From: Salinarimonas rosea DSM 21201
GTDB taxonomy: Bacteria; Pseudomonadota; Alphaproteobacteria; Rhizobiales; Beijerinckiaceae
Length of the DNA: 64,000 nucleotides
Reading direction: 5' to 3'
Assembly: GCF_000429045.1 (NCBI RefSeq)
Contig: NZ_KE386842.1
Location: forward strand, 62,001-126,000
The position numbers and the translations under genes were made by a program. A model generated the notes under the pieces. The model saw only the letters and a list, made by a program, of their open reading frames with translations. It was not told the DNA's origin and made no database searches. This document shows, in pieces, positions 27,378 through 36,728 of this stretch (the stretch's first letter is position 1; each line of letters starts with the position of its first letter).

Positions 27378-28694
27378 ATGCCCCACGTCGCCCGCGCCCA
27401 TCGACGGTCCGCCACGCGACCGCCCCTCTCGCGCCGCGCCCGCGCGCTCGCCGTCGCGATCGCGGCCGCGGCGCTGCCGCTCGCCGGCTGCACCGTCGCC
27501 GGCGCGGGGACCGGCATCGGCGAGCCGATCGGGGTCGCCACCGCGAGCCTCGACGCGCGCGCGCCGCAGGAGGGCGTGCCGCAGGGGGAATTCGGCAGCT
27601 TCGTCGCCGGGCTCTGGCCGGAGGCGCAGGCCCGCGGGGTTTCCCGCGCGACCTTCGACACGGCCTTCGCCGGCGTGACGCCCAACCCCCGCATCGTCGA
27701 GCTGACGCGGCGCCAGTCCGAGTTCACCCGGCCCATCTGGGAATACCTCGACAACGCCGTGTCCGCCGAGCGCATCCGCCTCGGCGAGGCCGCGCGCACG
27801 CGCTACGACTCGGTCCTCTCCTCCGTCGAGCGCGCCTACGGCGTGCCGCAGGCGATCGTGCTCGGCGTCTGGGGCATGGAGACCAATTTCGGCGGCTTCA
27901 CCGGCGACATGGACGTCATCCGCTCGCTGGCGACGCTCGCCCACGTCCGCCACCGGGGCGACTTCTTCCGCGGCGAGCTGCTCGCCGCGCTCGAGATCCT
28001 CGAGACGGGCAAGATCTCGCGCCGCGAGCTCGAAGGCTCCTGGGCCGGCGCCATGGGCCACACCCAGTTCATGCCGACGAGCTACCTGCGCTTCGCGGTC
28101 GACGGCGACGGGGACGGCAAGCGCGACATCTGGCGCTCGATCCCCGATGCGCTCGCCTCCACCGCCAACTACCTGAAGGAGCACGGCTGGCGCACCGGGC
28201 TGCCCTGGGGCCTCGAGGTGCGCCTGCCGGCGGGCTTCGACTTCGCCCAGCGGCAGATGCCGTTCGCGAGCTGGGCCGCGCTCGGCGTCGCCCCCGCCGC
28301 CGGCGGTGCGCTGCCGGCGGGCGGCGCGGAGGCGACGCTGTTCCTGCCCGCCGGCGCGCGCGGCCCGGCCTTCCTCGTCACCGCCAACTACGACGTGATC
28401 AAGCGCTACAACTCGTCCGACAGCTACGCCATGGGCGTGGCCCTGCTCGGCCAGCGGCTCACCGGCGGCGGCGGCGTGCGCGGCGATTGGCCGCGGGGCG
28501 AGCGCATGCTCGATGCCGCCGAGCGTCGCGAGCTGCAGAACCGCCTCGCCGGGCTCGGCCTCTACGACGGCACGATCGACGGCAAGATCGGCTCCATGAC
28601 CCGGGAGGCGGTGCGCAGCTTCCAGCTTTCCCGCGGGCTGACGCCGGACGGCTACGCCGACGTCGCCCTGCTCGAGGCGTTGCGCGGGCGCTGA
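27378..28694 (+). CDS. lytic murein transglycosylase (MltB-like) with peptidoglycan-binding domain
   Basis: 438 residues, cell-wall lytic enzyme. LPLAGC at 33-38 is a lipobox, so it is probably a lipoprotein. SLT_2/MltB domain about 70-350 with GVWGMETNFGG (catalytic Glu) and GAMGHTQFMPTSY. C-terminal PG_binding_1 domain about 375-438. Start at 27378; residues before the hydrophobic run are Arg-rich. It is followed by the SGNH protein 20 bases downstream. Confidence 0.93.
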   Translation: MPHVARAHRRSATRPPLSRRARALAVAIAAAALPLAGCTVAGAGTGIGEPIGVATASLDARAPQEGVPQGEFGSFVAGLWPEAQARGVSRATFDTAFAGVTPNPRIVELTRRQSEFTRPIWEYLDNAVSAERIRLGEAARTRYDSVLSSVERAYGVPQAIVLGVWGMETNFGGFTGDMDVIRSLATLAHVRHRGDFFRGELLAALEILETGKISRRELEGSWAGAMGHTQFMPTSYLRFAVDGDGDGKRDIWRSIPDALASTANYLKEHGWRTGLPWGLEVRLPAGFDFAQRQMPFASWAALGVAPAAGGALPAGGAEATLFLPAGARGPAFLVTANYDVIKRYNSSDSYAMGVALLGQRLTGGGGVRGDWPRGERMLDAAERRELQNRLAGLGLYDGTIDGKIGSMTREAVRSFQLSRGLTPDGYADVALLEALRGR

Positions 28695-28714
28695 CGCCGC
28701 GGGGCGGATGCGCT

Positions 28715-29974
28715 ATGATACGGGGCATGCCGATGCGCGTGCCCCGCCCGCTCGTCCGTCTCGCCATCACCTGCGCCGCGCTCGTCCTCGCGATCACGGC
28801 GGGGATGGTGCCCACGCGCGCCAACGAGGACGAGCGCCGGATCTGGCTCGAGGTGCTGCGCTCGCAGCCGGCGACCGCGGAGCCCGCGCCGGCGCCCCGC
28901 CAGCGGCCGAGGCGCGCCGCCCGTCCGGCCGCGCCCGCCACCGCGCCGCGCGCCGAGCCCGCCGCCGCGGCGGCCGCAGAGGTGCCCCAGGACGTGCCGA
29001 TCACCCACCGCGTCGTCGTCTTCGGCGATTCGCTCGCGACGAACCTCGGCGAGGGCCTGGCCGACGTCCTCTCGGACAAGCCGAACGTCGTGGTCGAGAC
29101 CCGCGCGCAGGGCTCCTCGGGCCTCGTGCGCGACGACTTCCACGACTGGCGCGCCGAGATCGACCACTTCCTCACCGGCGAGGACGCCTTCGACATCGGC
29201 GTCGTGCTGGTCGGGCTGAACGACCGCCAGGACATCGCCGGGCCCGAGGGGCGGCTCGAGCGGCTCGGCCCCGAGTGGAAGGACGCCTACGCGAGGCGCG
29301 TCGACACGATCCTGGCGAAGTTCCGGGCGGCCGGCGTGCCGCTCGTCTGGGTCGGCCTGCCGCCGATGCGCTCGTCGCGGCTCTCCACCGATCTGCTGGC
29401 CATCAACGAGATCGTGCGTGGGCGCGTGACACGGGGCGGCGGCATCTGGGTCGATACCTGGCAGGGCTTCGTCGACGACGACAACCGCTATTCCGACAAC
29501 GGCCCGACGCTCGAGGGCCAGATCGCGCGCCTGCGCGCCGGCGACGGCATCCACTTCACGCCCGCGGGCGGCCGCAAGGCCGCGCATTTCGCCGACGTCG
29601 AGATCCGCCGGCTGCTCGCCCGCGATCGGCCCGCGCCGATCTCCGCCGCCGCGCCGGTGCCCGCTGCCGGCGGCCTCGCCGCGATCGGCGACCTCGAGGC
29701 GCTCACCGTCGAGGAGATCATCGCCCGGCTCTCCGCGCTTCCGGAGGCGCCGGAAGACGTCGCGATCGAGGACGCCCCGCCCGCGATCGGCCCGGTCGTG
29801 CCGCTCACCGAGACCGCCGCGGCGGGATCGACGGCGCTCGTGCGCGCCCCGCCGCTCGCCGACCGGGCGACGCGGCTCCTCAACGAGCGGGTCCTGGCCG
29901 ACGGGGTCGCGCCCCCCGCCGCGCCCGGCCGGGCGGACGACTTCACCTGGCCCGCCGCTCCGGTATCGCGTTAA
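28715..29974 (+). CDS. SGNH/GDSL-type (DUF459) periplasmic hydrolase-like protein
   Basis: 419 residues. Signal-type N-terminus (about 1-30), Pro/Ala-rich linker (40-85), then the DUF459 SGNH domain with VVFGDSLATNLGEGL (Ser nucleophile), GLNDRQ and a Asp-x-x-His-like DGIHFTPAGG. C-terminal 100 residues are Pro/Ala/Glu-rich. Three in-frame ATGs (28715, 28727, 28733); 28715 is preceded by GGGGCGGA. Possibly an envelope polysaccharide or peptidoglycan deacetylase; substrate unknown. Confidence 0.87.
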   Translation: MIRGMPMRVPRPLVRLAITCAALVLAITAGMVPTRANEDERRIWLEVLRSQPATAEPAPAPRQRPRRAARPAAPATAPRAEPAAAAAAEVPQDVPITHRVVVFGDSLATNLGEGLADVLSDKPNVVVETRAQGSSGLVRDDFHDWRAEIDHFLTGEDAFDIGVVLVGLNDRQDIAGPEGRLERLGPEWKDAYARRVDTILAKFRAAGVPLVWVGLPPMRSSRLSTDLLAINEIVRGRVTRGGGIWVDTWQGFVDDDNRYSDNGPTLEGQIARLRAGDGIHFTPAGGRKAAHFADVEIRRLLARDRPAPISAAAPVPAAGGLAAIGDLEALTVEEIIARLSALPEAPEDVAIEDAPPAIGPVVPLTETAAAGSTALVRAPPLADRATRLLNERVLADGVAPPAAPGRADDFTWPAAPVSR

Positions 29975-30024
29975 CCCATTCTCAGCAGCCCGTCGCTATC
30001 CTGCGGGCTCGGAAGGATGGGACC

Positions 30025-30447
30025 ATGAGCACCTTCGCGGAGACGAGCGAGCAGCGGACGGCGCCCCGGCGGCGCGCGCTCGTGGCCGCGCGCATCCGCT
30101 ACGGCGGCGGCGCCGTCACGGTCGACTGCGTGGTGCGCAACATCTCCGACACCGGCGCCAAGATCGACCTCTCCGAGGGCGTGACGCTGCCCGAGCATTT
30201 CGAGATCGTCATCCCGCAGATGAACGCCGTGCACCGCGCCGAGCTGCGCTGGCGCCGCGGGAGCGAGGCCGGCATCGCCTTCCTCGACGCCGCCGAGGGC
30301 GAGCACCGGGCGGACGCGGGCCCGCTGGCGCAGGCGAGCACCGCCCCGACGCCGAGCGAGGCGGCGCTCAAGGCGCGCATCCGCGCGCTCGAGGCCGAGG
30401 TCGTGCGGCTGCGCGAGCGCATCCTCGAGCTCGGCGGCGGTCTCTGA
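30025..30447 (+). CDS. PilZ domain protein with C-terminal coiled coil
   Basis: 140 residues. PilZ (c-di-GMP-binding) signature: RRRALVAAR at about 15-23 (RxxxR) and NISDTGAKID at about 43-52 (N-x-S-x-x-G). The last 35 residues form a Leu/Glu/Arg coiled coil. Upstream, TTAACC (29971-29976) and GCTATC (29995-30000) may be a promoter with a CtrA-like half-site; weak. A c-di-GMP EAL protein lies at 36729. Confidence 0.87.
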   Translation: MSTFAETSEQRTAPRRRALVAARIRYGGGAVTVDCVVRNISDTGAKIDLSEGVTLPEHFEIVIPQMNAVHRAELRWRRGSEAGIAFLDAAEGEHRADAGPLAQASTAPTPSEAALKARIRALEAEVVRLRERILELGGGL

Positions 30448-30495
30448 GCGGCAGCCTCCGAGCGGCGGTCTCCGAGCGACGCGTCCCGCGCGCGC

Positions 30496-31557
30496 TCAGC
30501 GCACGATCATCACCTGCTTGTCCGTCACCTGCTCGCGCACGGGGCAGTTCACCACGAGCCGGATGTCGTCGTAGTCGGTGTCCGTCCAGCCGAGGTTCGG
30601 CGGCCGGTCCTCCCAGCCGAAATACATGTACATTCCCTCCTGGCAGGCCTGGGTCGCCGTCGTCGGCGTGCGCCCCGTGCGCCGGTTCGGGATGATGCCG
30701 CCCTGCGCCACCGGCTTGCACTCGTCGAGCGTGGCGCAGCGGATCGTCTCCAGGATCGGGCTCGTGCGCATGTCGAGCGGCGTGCGGGTGGTGCCGCCCG
30801 TCACCCGGTAGCCGCGCACGTCGTGGATCATCACGCGGGTGTCCGGGTCGAGCACGGTGTCGGCCCAGTACTCGTAGACCTGCTGCGCCGGATCGTCCCA
30901 GCGGCTCGGATAGCGCCGGGCGCTGCGCACGTTGCGCAGCATGTAGCTCACCACCTCGCCCGGGCCGCAGCTGGGCAGCGCATGGCCCTGCGCCGCGTAG
31001 TCCGTCGGCGGCGAGCCGTTGTCGGCGATGGGCGTCAGCGCGCGGCGCCCGCCGTCCGCCTCGCCCGCCCGCTCCGAATCGTAGCAGTAGAGGTAGATCC
31101 GGTTGTAGTCCGCCGCCTCGGGCTCGAGCAGCGACTGGTGCGGCGGCTCGGTCGCGTAGGTCGGCGGGATGCGGCGCGTCACGCTCTCGAGCACGAAGGG
31201 GATCTCGCGGGGCATGCCGGGCACGGCCGCCAGGATCCGGGTATCGAGGGACGCCTCCACCCGGACCGCGTAGTGCGCCGGGTCGAGCCATCGGCCGGTG
31301 ACCTCGAGCGCGGTCAGCTGGTCTCCGTAGCGGCTCTCGATCAGCGTCTTCGCACCCGCGAGCGCCTCCGTGGCGATGTCGGCGTCGGCGGCGGCGATGC
31401 GCACCGCCGTCCCGTCGCCGACGCTGCGGGCGAACTCGCGGGCCGCGTTGACGCGGGTGTAGTCCACCGCGGCGCCGGTGAGGCCCAGCGTGGGGATGAG
31501 GGTCAGCGCAAAGGCGATGGCGACGTTGCCGGCCTCGTTCTTCCCGAAATCGAACAT
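30496..31557 (-). CDS. TadG-like pilus/envelope protein
   Basis: 353 residues. N-terminal KNEAGNVAIAFALTLIPTLGLTGAAVDYTRV is the TadE/TadG hydrophobic anchor; a long extracytoplasmic part follows, with several Cys (about 155-350) that could form disulfides. No other tad genes are nearby, so it is an orphan. Stop at 30496; start ATG at 31557. Confidence 0.83.
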   Translation of the reverse strand: MFDFGKNEAGNVAIAFALTLIPTLGLTGAAVDYTRVNAAREFARSVGDGTAVRIAAADADIATEALAGAKTLIESRYGDQLTALEVTGRWLDPAHYAVRVEASLDTRILAAVPGMPREIPFVLESVTRRIPPTYATEPPHQSLLEPEAADYNRIYLYCYDSERAGEADGGRRALTPIADNGSPPTDYAAQGHALPSCGPGEVVSYMLRNVRSARRYPSRWDDPAQQVYEYWADTVLDPDTRVMIHDVRGYRVTGGTTRTPLDMRTSPILETIRCATLDECKPVAQGGIIPNRRTGRTPTTATQACQEGMYMYFGWEDRPPNLGWTDTDYDDIRLVVNCPVREQVTDKQVMIVR

Positions 31558-31701
31558 GGTCGTTCTCCTCGCTTTCAGGATCCTTTAAGCAGCGAGATCC
31601 GAAAGCGAGGTGTGCGCGAACGCTCCATTTCGAGACGTCCGCGAACGACGCGCTTCACGTTAGGGAAACCATTGGGTCCGCCCGGGCCCCGGAGGCACCT
31701 C

Positions 31702-32511
31702 ATGCTCGACTTCACCGACCGGATCGTCCTCGTCACCGGCTGCGGCTCGCGGGCCGACGGATCCCGGGGCGAAGGCTGGGGCAACGGCCAGGCCATCGCG
31801 ACGCTGATGGCGCGGCGCGGGGCGATCGTCGTCGGCTGCGATCGCGACACCGAGGCCGCGGAGGTGACCCGCCGCATCGTCGCCGGCGAGGGCGGCACCT
31901 GCGAGGTCCATGCCTGCGACGTGACGGACCGCGCCGCGGTGGAGACGCTCGTCGCGGACGTCGTCGCCCGGCACGGACGCATCGACGTCCTCGTCAACAA
32001 CGTCGGCCGCTCGGAGCCGGGCGGTCCCGTGGAGATGGACGAGGAGACCTTCGACGCGCAGATCGACGTCAACCTCAAGAGCGCCTGGCTGTGCTGCAAG
32101 GCGGTGCTGCCCGTCATGGAGCGGCAGGGGCGCGGCACGATCGTGAGCGTCGCGTCCGTGGCGGGGCTGCGCTACATCGGCAAGCCGCAGGTGGCGTATT
32201 CCGCCGCGAAGGCCGCGCTCCTGCAGATGACGCGCGCCACCGCCGTGCTCTACGCGCCCCGCGGCGTGCGGCTCAACGCCGTCGTGCCCGGCCTGATCGG
32301 CACGCCGCTCGTGCGCCGCCTCGCCGACAAGTACGCCGGGGGCGACTACGAGGGCTTCGTGGCGACCCGCAACGCGCAGGTGCCGATGGGCTTCATGGGA
32401 GACGCCTTCGACGTCGCCAACGCCGTCGCGTTCCTGGCGAGCGACGAGGCGCGCTACGTCACGGGGACGCAGATCGTGGTGGACGGCGGCTTCGTGGCGG
32501 CGACCCGCTGA
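31702..32511 (+). CDS. SDR family oxidoreductase with elongated glycine motif
   Basis: 269 residues. Ser in VSVASVAG and YSAAK (Tyr-x-x-x-Lys) are intact, and the C-terminus VTGTQIVVDGGF is classical. The cofactor motif is unusual: TGCG, then SRADGSRGEGW, then GNGQAIA, about ten residues longer than TGxxxGxG. Short gap (9 bases) to the convergent pterin dehydratase. Substrate unknown. Confidence 0.85.
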   Translation: MLDFTDRIVLVTGCGSRADGSRGEGWGNGQAIATLMARRGAIVVGCDRDTEAAEVTRRIVAGEGGTCEVHACDVTDRAAVETLVADVVARHGRIDVLVNNVGRSEPGGPVEMDEETFDAQIDVNLKSAWLCCKAVLPVMERQGRGTIVSVASVAGLRYIGKPQVAYSAAKAALLQMTRATAVLYAPRGVRLNAVVPGLIGTPLVRRLADKYAGGDYEGFVATRNAQVPMGFMGDAFDVANAVAFLASDEARYVTGTQIVVDGGFVAATR

Positions 32512-32520
32512 CGGCGCGGG

Positions 32521-32817
32521 TCAGCCCGCCGCGAGCCGGTCCATCTCCTGGGCCAACGTCACGTCGAGCCGGGTCAGCCCGCCGGCGTCGTGGGTGGAGA
32601 GCGTCACCTCCACCGTCCTGTAGACGTTGAACCATTCGGGATGATGATCGTGCTTCTCGGCGACGAGCGCCACCTTCGCCATCCAGCCGAAGGCGGCGAC
32701 GAAATCGGCGAAGTCGTAGCGCTTGTGGATGGCGTCGCGACCCTCGACCAGGCTCCAGCCCGTGAGCCCGGGGAGCATCGCGTCGCGCTCGGCGGCGGTG
32801 AGCGTCTCGGCGGCCAT
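32521..32817 (-). CDS. phhB: 4a-hydroxytetrahydrobiopterin dehydratase
   Basis: 98 residues, pterin-4a-carbinolamine dehydratase. The family site [13 protein letters not shown] with three His, then [17 protein letters not shown], is complete. Recycles tetrahydrobiopterin in Phe hydroxylation; no phhA is in the window. Start at 32817 gives the correct family length. Confidence 0.93.
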   Translation of the reverse strand: MAAETLTAAERDAMLPGLTGWSLVEGRDAIHKRYDFADFVAAFGWMAKVALVAEKHDHHPEWFNVYRTVEVTLSTHDAGGLTRLDVTLAQEMDRLAAG

Positions 32818-33044
32818 GCTGCGTTCCTCCTGTCGGCACTCGTCGTGCGGAGGTAGGGCGCGGCGGCGGGTCGCGCCAGGGGCGTCGCGGGCGCCGGGAC
32901 GGCCTGCGCGGGAATCCTCCGCGGCCTCGTTTTTCGGGGTAGGCAAGCGCGCCGCGAGCGTATATAGACCGCGCCTCGACCGACTTCCCGCCGGCGAGAC
33001 GCGCACTCGCGCGCGCCGGCGCATGCCCCGACCGGAGACGAACC

Positions 33045-33230
33045 ATGGCCGTTCCGAAGAGAAAGACGTCGCCGTCCAAGCGCGGCATGCGCCGTTCGGC
33101 CGACGCGCTGAAGGCCCCGACCTATGTCGAGGACAAGGACTCGGGCGAGCTGCGCCGCCCGCACCACGTCGACCTGAAGACCGGCATGTACCGCGGTCGC
33201 CAGGTGCTGACGGTGAAGTCCGAGGACTGA
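33045..33230 (+). CDS. rpmF: 50S ribosomal protein L32
   Basis: 61 residues, begins [18 protein letters not shown] as in all L32. No Cys pair, the Zn-free C-minus form, usual in Alphaproteobacteria. A TATATA -10 lies at 32961-32966; no clear -35. Followed by an intrinsic terminator. Confidence 0.97.
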   Translation: MAVPKRKTSPSKRGMRRSADALKAPTYVEDKDSGELRRPHHVDLKTGMYRGRQVLTVKSED

Positions 33231-33274
33231 GCCGGGACGCGGGCCTGCCGCGCCTGCGCCGTCGACGCCCCAAT

Positions 33275-33299
33275 GGGCCCGCCCTCGCGCGGGCCCTTT
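33275..33299 (+). terminator. rpmF intrinsic terminator
   Basis: GGGCCCGC (33275-33282) and GCGGGCCC (33289-33296) with a 6-base loop, followed by TTTC. One of the few stems in the window with a short T-run. Confidence 0.75.
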
Positions 33300-33332
33300 C
33301 GCGTTGGTGCCGCACCGTGGCACCGGGCCCGA

Positions 33333-34727
33333 TCACCCGCCGGCGAGATGGCGGGCGATGGCGCGGAAGGCCGGCAGCGTGATCGGATCGTTGGCGGCGT
33401 TGCCGGCGGTCGGGTGCGAGGCGAAGCGCGCGATCACCAGGCGCGCCGTCGGGTCGACCCAGATCGTCTGCCCGTGCACGCCGCGCGCCAGGACGGTGCC
33501 GTGGGGATCGTGCGACACCCACCACATGCCGCGATAGCTCCAGCCCTCCAGCAGCGCGTAGCCGGCCTTCGCGAACGCCTCCCGGTCGCCGCCGCCCAGG
33601 ATGCTCGCCACGGCCGCCGCGGGGAGGATCTGGCGCCCCTCGATCCGCCCCGCGTCGAGCAGGAGCTGGCCGACGCGCGCGAGGTCGCGCAGGCCCGCGT
33701 TGAGCCCGCCTCCCGCGAAGGGCGTGCCGATCGAGTCGACCGTGAAGTAGCCGTCCAGCTCCGCGCCCATCGGTCGCCAGACGCGCTCGGACAGGAGCTC
33801 CGTCACCGGCATGCCGGCGACCCGGGCCACGATCCAGCCGAGGACGTCCGAATTGGCGGTACGGTAGCCGAAGGCCTCGCCGTGCTCGGCGCCCGCGGTC
33901 TTCTCGACGGTGACGAGAAACTCGTAGTAGGTCCGCGGCCCCTCGTAGCCCGGCGGCTTCGGCAGCGGGCTGCCGGCGGCGGCGTGGCGCCAGACCTCGG
34001 CGTCGGGATCCGTATAGTCCTCGCTGAAGTCGATGGCCGTCGTCATGTCCATCACCTGGCGGACCGTCGCGTCGCCGAAGCCGCTCGCCGCAAGCTCGGG
34101 CACGTAGGCGTCGACCCGCGCCGTCTCGTCGAGCACGCCGTCGGCGACGAGGATCTCCGCGAGCAGCCCCGTCATCGACTTCGTGACCGACATCGCGCCG
34201 TGGACGCCCTCCGGCTCCAGGCAGCCGGCATAGCGCTCGAACACGATGCGCCCCTCGTGGAGCACGACGATGCCGTCGGTGAAGGTCGCCGGCAGCGCCT
34301 CGGCCACGTTCATGGTCTCGCCGGTGCCGAGGACCTCGAAGGTGACCTCGGCGATGTCCGGGCGTTCGTCGCGGGGCAGATCCGCGACGCGGAGCGGATC
34401 GCGCGAGACGACGCGCGTGGGCATCAGCTCGCGGAAGTGGCACACGGTCCAGCGCATCGCCGGGAACTCGAAATAGCTTCCGTCGGCGAAGCGGACGATG
34501 CGGTCCTCCGGCGGCGGGAAGCCCTTCATCCAGCCGAGGGCGCCGGGATCCGACGCCTCCGCGGTGGGCGCCGCCGCGGCGGCATCCGGGCCGGCCCCGG
34601 GCGCGGCCTGCTGGGCGGCGACCGGCGCCGCGAGACAGGCGAGGAGGGACGCGGCCGCGGCGCGGCCGAGGAAGCGGGCGCGGGGACGGGCGAACGGGCG
34701 GAACAGACGGCGGGTCCGGCTCGGCAT
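33333..34727 (-). CDS. serine hydrolase, class C beta-lactamase fold (6-aminohexanoate-dimer hydrolase-like)
   Basis: 464 residues. Signal peptide ending near VAAQQ (about residue 38), then a Pro/Ala-rich stretch. Catalytic Ser180-x-x-Lys183 (SVTK), Tyr288 in GYRTANSD, and HGQ near residue 430 in place of KTG. This pattern suits the NylB/EstB-type hydrolases and not a penicillinase. Strong AGGAGGAGG ribosome site. Directly follows the outer-membrane barrel gene (44-base gap), so they are likely one unit. Confidence 0.88.
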   Translation of the reverse strand: MPSRTRRLFRPFARPRARFLGRAAAASLLACLAAPVAAQQAAPGAGPDAAAAAPTAEASDPGALGWMKGFPPPEDRIVRFADGSYFEFPAMRWTVCHFRELMPTRVVSRDPLRVADLPRDERPDIAEVTFEVLGTGETMNVAEALPATFTDGIVVLHEGRIVFERYAGCLEPEGVHGAMSVTKSMTGLLAEILVADGVLDETARVDAYVPELAASGFGDATVRQVMDMTTAIDFSEDYTDPDAEVWRHAAAGSPLPKPPGYEGPRTYYEFLVTVEKTAGAEHGEAFGYRTANSDVLGWIVARVAGMPVTELLSERVWRPMGAELDGYFTVDSIGTPFAGGGLNAGLRDLARVGQLLLDAGRIEGRQILPAAAVASILGGGDREAFAKAGYALLEGWSYRGMWWVSHDPHGTVLARGVHGQTIWVDPTARLVIARFASHPTAGNAANDPITLPAFRAIARHLAGG

Positions 34728-34771
34728 GGTCACCTCCTCCTCGCGTCGCGGCACCGTCCGGCGCGGCGGGA

Positions 34772-36241
34772 TCAATACTCGATCACCAGGTTGGCGAAGC
34801 CCCCGACCCAGGCCGGCGCCCGGCCGCCGGCGACCCGGTCGATGCCCTCGCCGGGAAACGAGACGCTGGCGCCAACCGTCAGGAAGGCGTTGGGCGTCAC
34901 GACGCGCGTATATTCGACGAACAGATCGTCGGAGAGGTGCGGGTGGGTGACGCCGGCGACGAGCGCCGGAGCCCCGCCGGACGCGGCGACCCGCGTCGCC
35001 TGCCCGAACTGCAGCGGGCTGCGCAGCTCGACCGCGCGGATATGGGCGTAGCGGAAGGTCAGGATGTCCCGCGGGCTCGGCGCCAGCGCCAGGGTCAGGA
35101 GATGGGCCTGGACGTTGGTGTTGATGAACACCATCGAGGATTTCGAGCCGGTGGCCCAGGCCCGGGGGCTGCCCTCGTAGAAGAGCGGATCGAACCGCTC
35201 CAGCCGCGCCGTCGCGGGGTCGTCTCCCGAGAAGCCCTGGTAGGCGTAGGACAGGGTGGGCCGCCAGGGCAGCTCGGAGAACACGCGCCCGATCTCGACG
35301 CGGCCGCCGACGGCGGCGAGGTCGATGCGGTCGTTCCACTCGTAGGCGCCTTCCGCCGAGACCCACAGGCCGGGCACCGCATCCGGCAGCGGCTCGGCAC
35401 GGGCGAAGACGTCGACGAAGGAGAGCCCGTCGCGGGCACCGGGCAGGATCGCCGGCGGCCCTCCGGGCACCGCCCGCACGTAGGGCGAGCGCGAGCGCTG
35501 CACGGTGGCGAGGGTCGCGCCGAGATAGGTTCCCTCGCGCGGGTCGGCGCGCAGCGTGCCACCGACGATCCGCGTCTCGCTGTCGTTGTCCGACAGCTCG
35601 TTGGCGTCGAGGTAGAACAGGTCGGCGGAGAAGATCCCTGCGCGGGCCCGGGCGATGGCGGTCGTCTCCCAGGCCTTGCGCGGGCCGAGCTTGAGTGCGC
35701 CGCGCTCGAAGCCGTTCGAGCCCCCGTTGGCGATCAGCATGCCGGTCCCGGCGCGGTAGTCCTGGCGCCCCGCCGAGAGGTCGAGGGAGACGGGGGCACC
35801 CGGGGCGCCGAACCGCAGGCCCAGGTGGCCCTGCTCCAGCGTCGCCCGGCCGGTGTCGCCGATGGCGTAGGCGTCCTCGCCGGCCGTGCCGGAGATCACC
35901 GTGGAGATGCGCCCGTAGGCCAGGACGCCGTCCGCCAGCGCGGCCTCGAAGGAGAGGCCCGGCTCGACGTAGCCTTCGAGCCAGGCCCTGTCCGGCTCGT
36001 AGCGGGCCTGGGGCGAGAAGATCGAGGCGAGGTCCCAGAACAGGCCCGATTCGACGACCGCGTTCACGCCTGCGCCGAGATGGGCGCGGACCGTCAGGCC
36101 CGGGCGGTCGACGAGGAGCAGGGGATCGGGCGCCGCCTCCTGCGCCGCCGCCGGCGCGGCGACGAGGGCGAAGAGCGCCGCCGCCACGGAACAAGTGCCT
36201 CGGAAAGAATGCGCACGACCGCGCACGAACCTATCCTCCAC
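34772..36241 (-). CDS. outer-membrane beta-barrel protein, alginate-export-like
   Basis: 489 residues. N-terminal signal-type segment ending about residue 34 (VAAPAAAQE). The body has alternating polar/aromatic strands, [36 protein letters not shown] and repeated -YxG- patterns, and ends in IEY, the aromatic C-terminus of a barrel protein. The resemblance to the alginate export porin family is moderate. GTG start at 36241; GTG 36226 also possible. Probably co-transcribed with the serine hydrolase. Confidence 0.75.
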   Translation of the reverse strand: MEDRFVRGRAHSFRGTCSVAAALFALVAAPAAAQEAAPDPLLLVDRPGLTVRAHLGAGVNAVVESGLFWDLASIFSPQARYEPDRAWLEGYVEPGLSFEAALADGVLAYGRISTVISGTAGEDAYAIGDTGRATLEQGHLGLRFGAPGAPVSLDLSAGRQDYRAGTGMLIANGGSNGFERGALKLGPRKAWETTAIARARAGIFSADLFYLDANELSDNDSETRIVGGTLRADPREGTYLGATLATVQRSRSPYVRAVPGGPPAILPGARDGLSFVDVFARAEPLPDAVPGLWVSAEGAYEWNDRIDLAAVGGRVEIGRVFSELPWRPTLSYAYQGFSGDDPATARLERFDPLFYEGSPRAWATGSKSSMVFINTNVQAHLLTLALAPSPRDILTFRYAHIRAVELRSPLQFGQATRVAASGGAPALVAGVTHPHLSDDLFVEYTRVVTPNAFLTVGASVSFPGEGIDRVAGGRAPAWVGGFANLVIEY

Positions 36242-36317
36242 GTTGAGCCGGAGGACATGTCACCACGAACGCGACGGGCCGGCAAGCGGACTTCTCCCGA
36301 CGGCCGTCGACGGCCCG

Positions 36318-36617
36318 CTAGAGAAGACGCGACAGGAGGGGCCGCGCGTTGCGCCCGGAGCCGGCGCCGTAGCGTGCGCTCGCGTCCCCCGGCTCGGCCC
36401 GCCGGCGCTCGCGATAGGCCGGGAGCCGGCGCTCGCAGGCGATGAGCTGCGTCAGGAAGGCGGCGTCGGGTCGGCCATGGCCGCGCGGCCCGGGCGAATC
36501 GGACGGCGCGCCCGTCTCGAGCGGCACGAGCGCGCGACAGCCCGATTCGACGTCTCGTTGCCGCGTTAATGTCTCGTTATGCAACGGCGCGATCTCCGAC
36601 GGGGACGACGACGACAT
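36318..36617 (-). CDS. small protein of unknown function, conserved-looking C-terminus
   Basis: 99 residues from ATG 36617 (a longer 109-residue form starts at 36647). Basic, no signal peptide. The C-terminal FLTQLIACERRLPAYRERRRAEP followed by GDASARYGAG resembles small alphaproteobacterial proteins I cannot name. It may be a real small gene or chance; no strong ribosome site at either start. It is divergent from the EAL gene. Confidence 0.45.
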   Translation of the reverse strand: MSSSSPSEIAPLHNETLTRQRDVESGCRALVPLETGAPSDSPGPRGHGRPDAAFLTQLIACERRLPAYRERRRAEPGDASARYGAGSGRNARPLLSRLL

Positions 36618-36728
36618 CCTAGCAAGTCTCGCGCCGTTCTTCACCATTCGTTAACCCTCGGCGCCCATCCTCGCCTGGCAAGCCTGCGCGCGCGTGCTCG
36701 CGCGGCATCGGGCACGAACGGGGACGTC

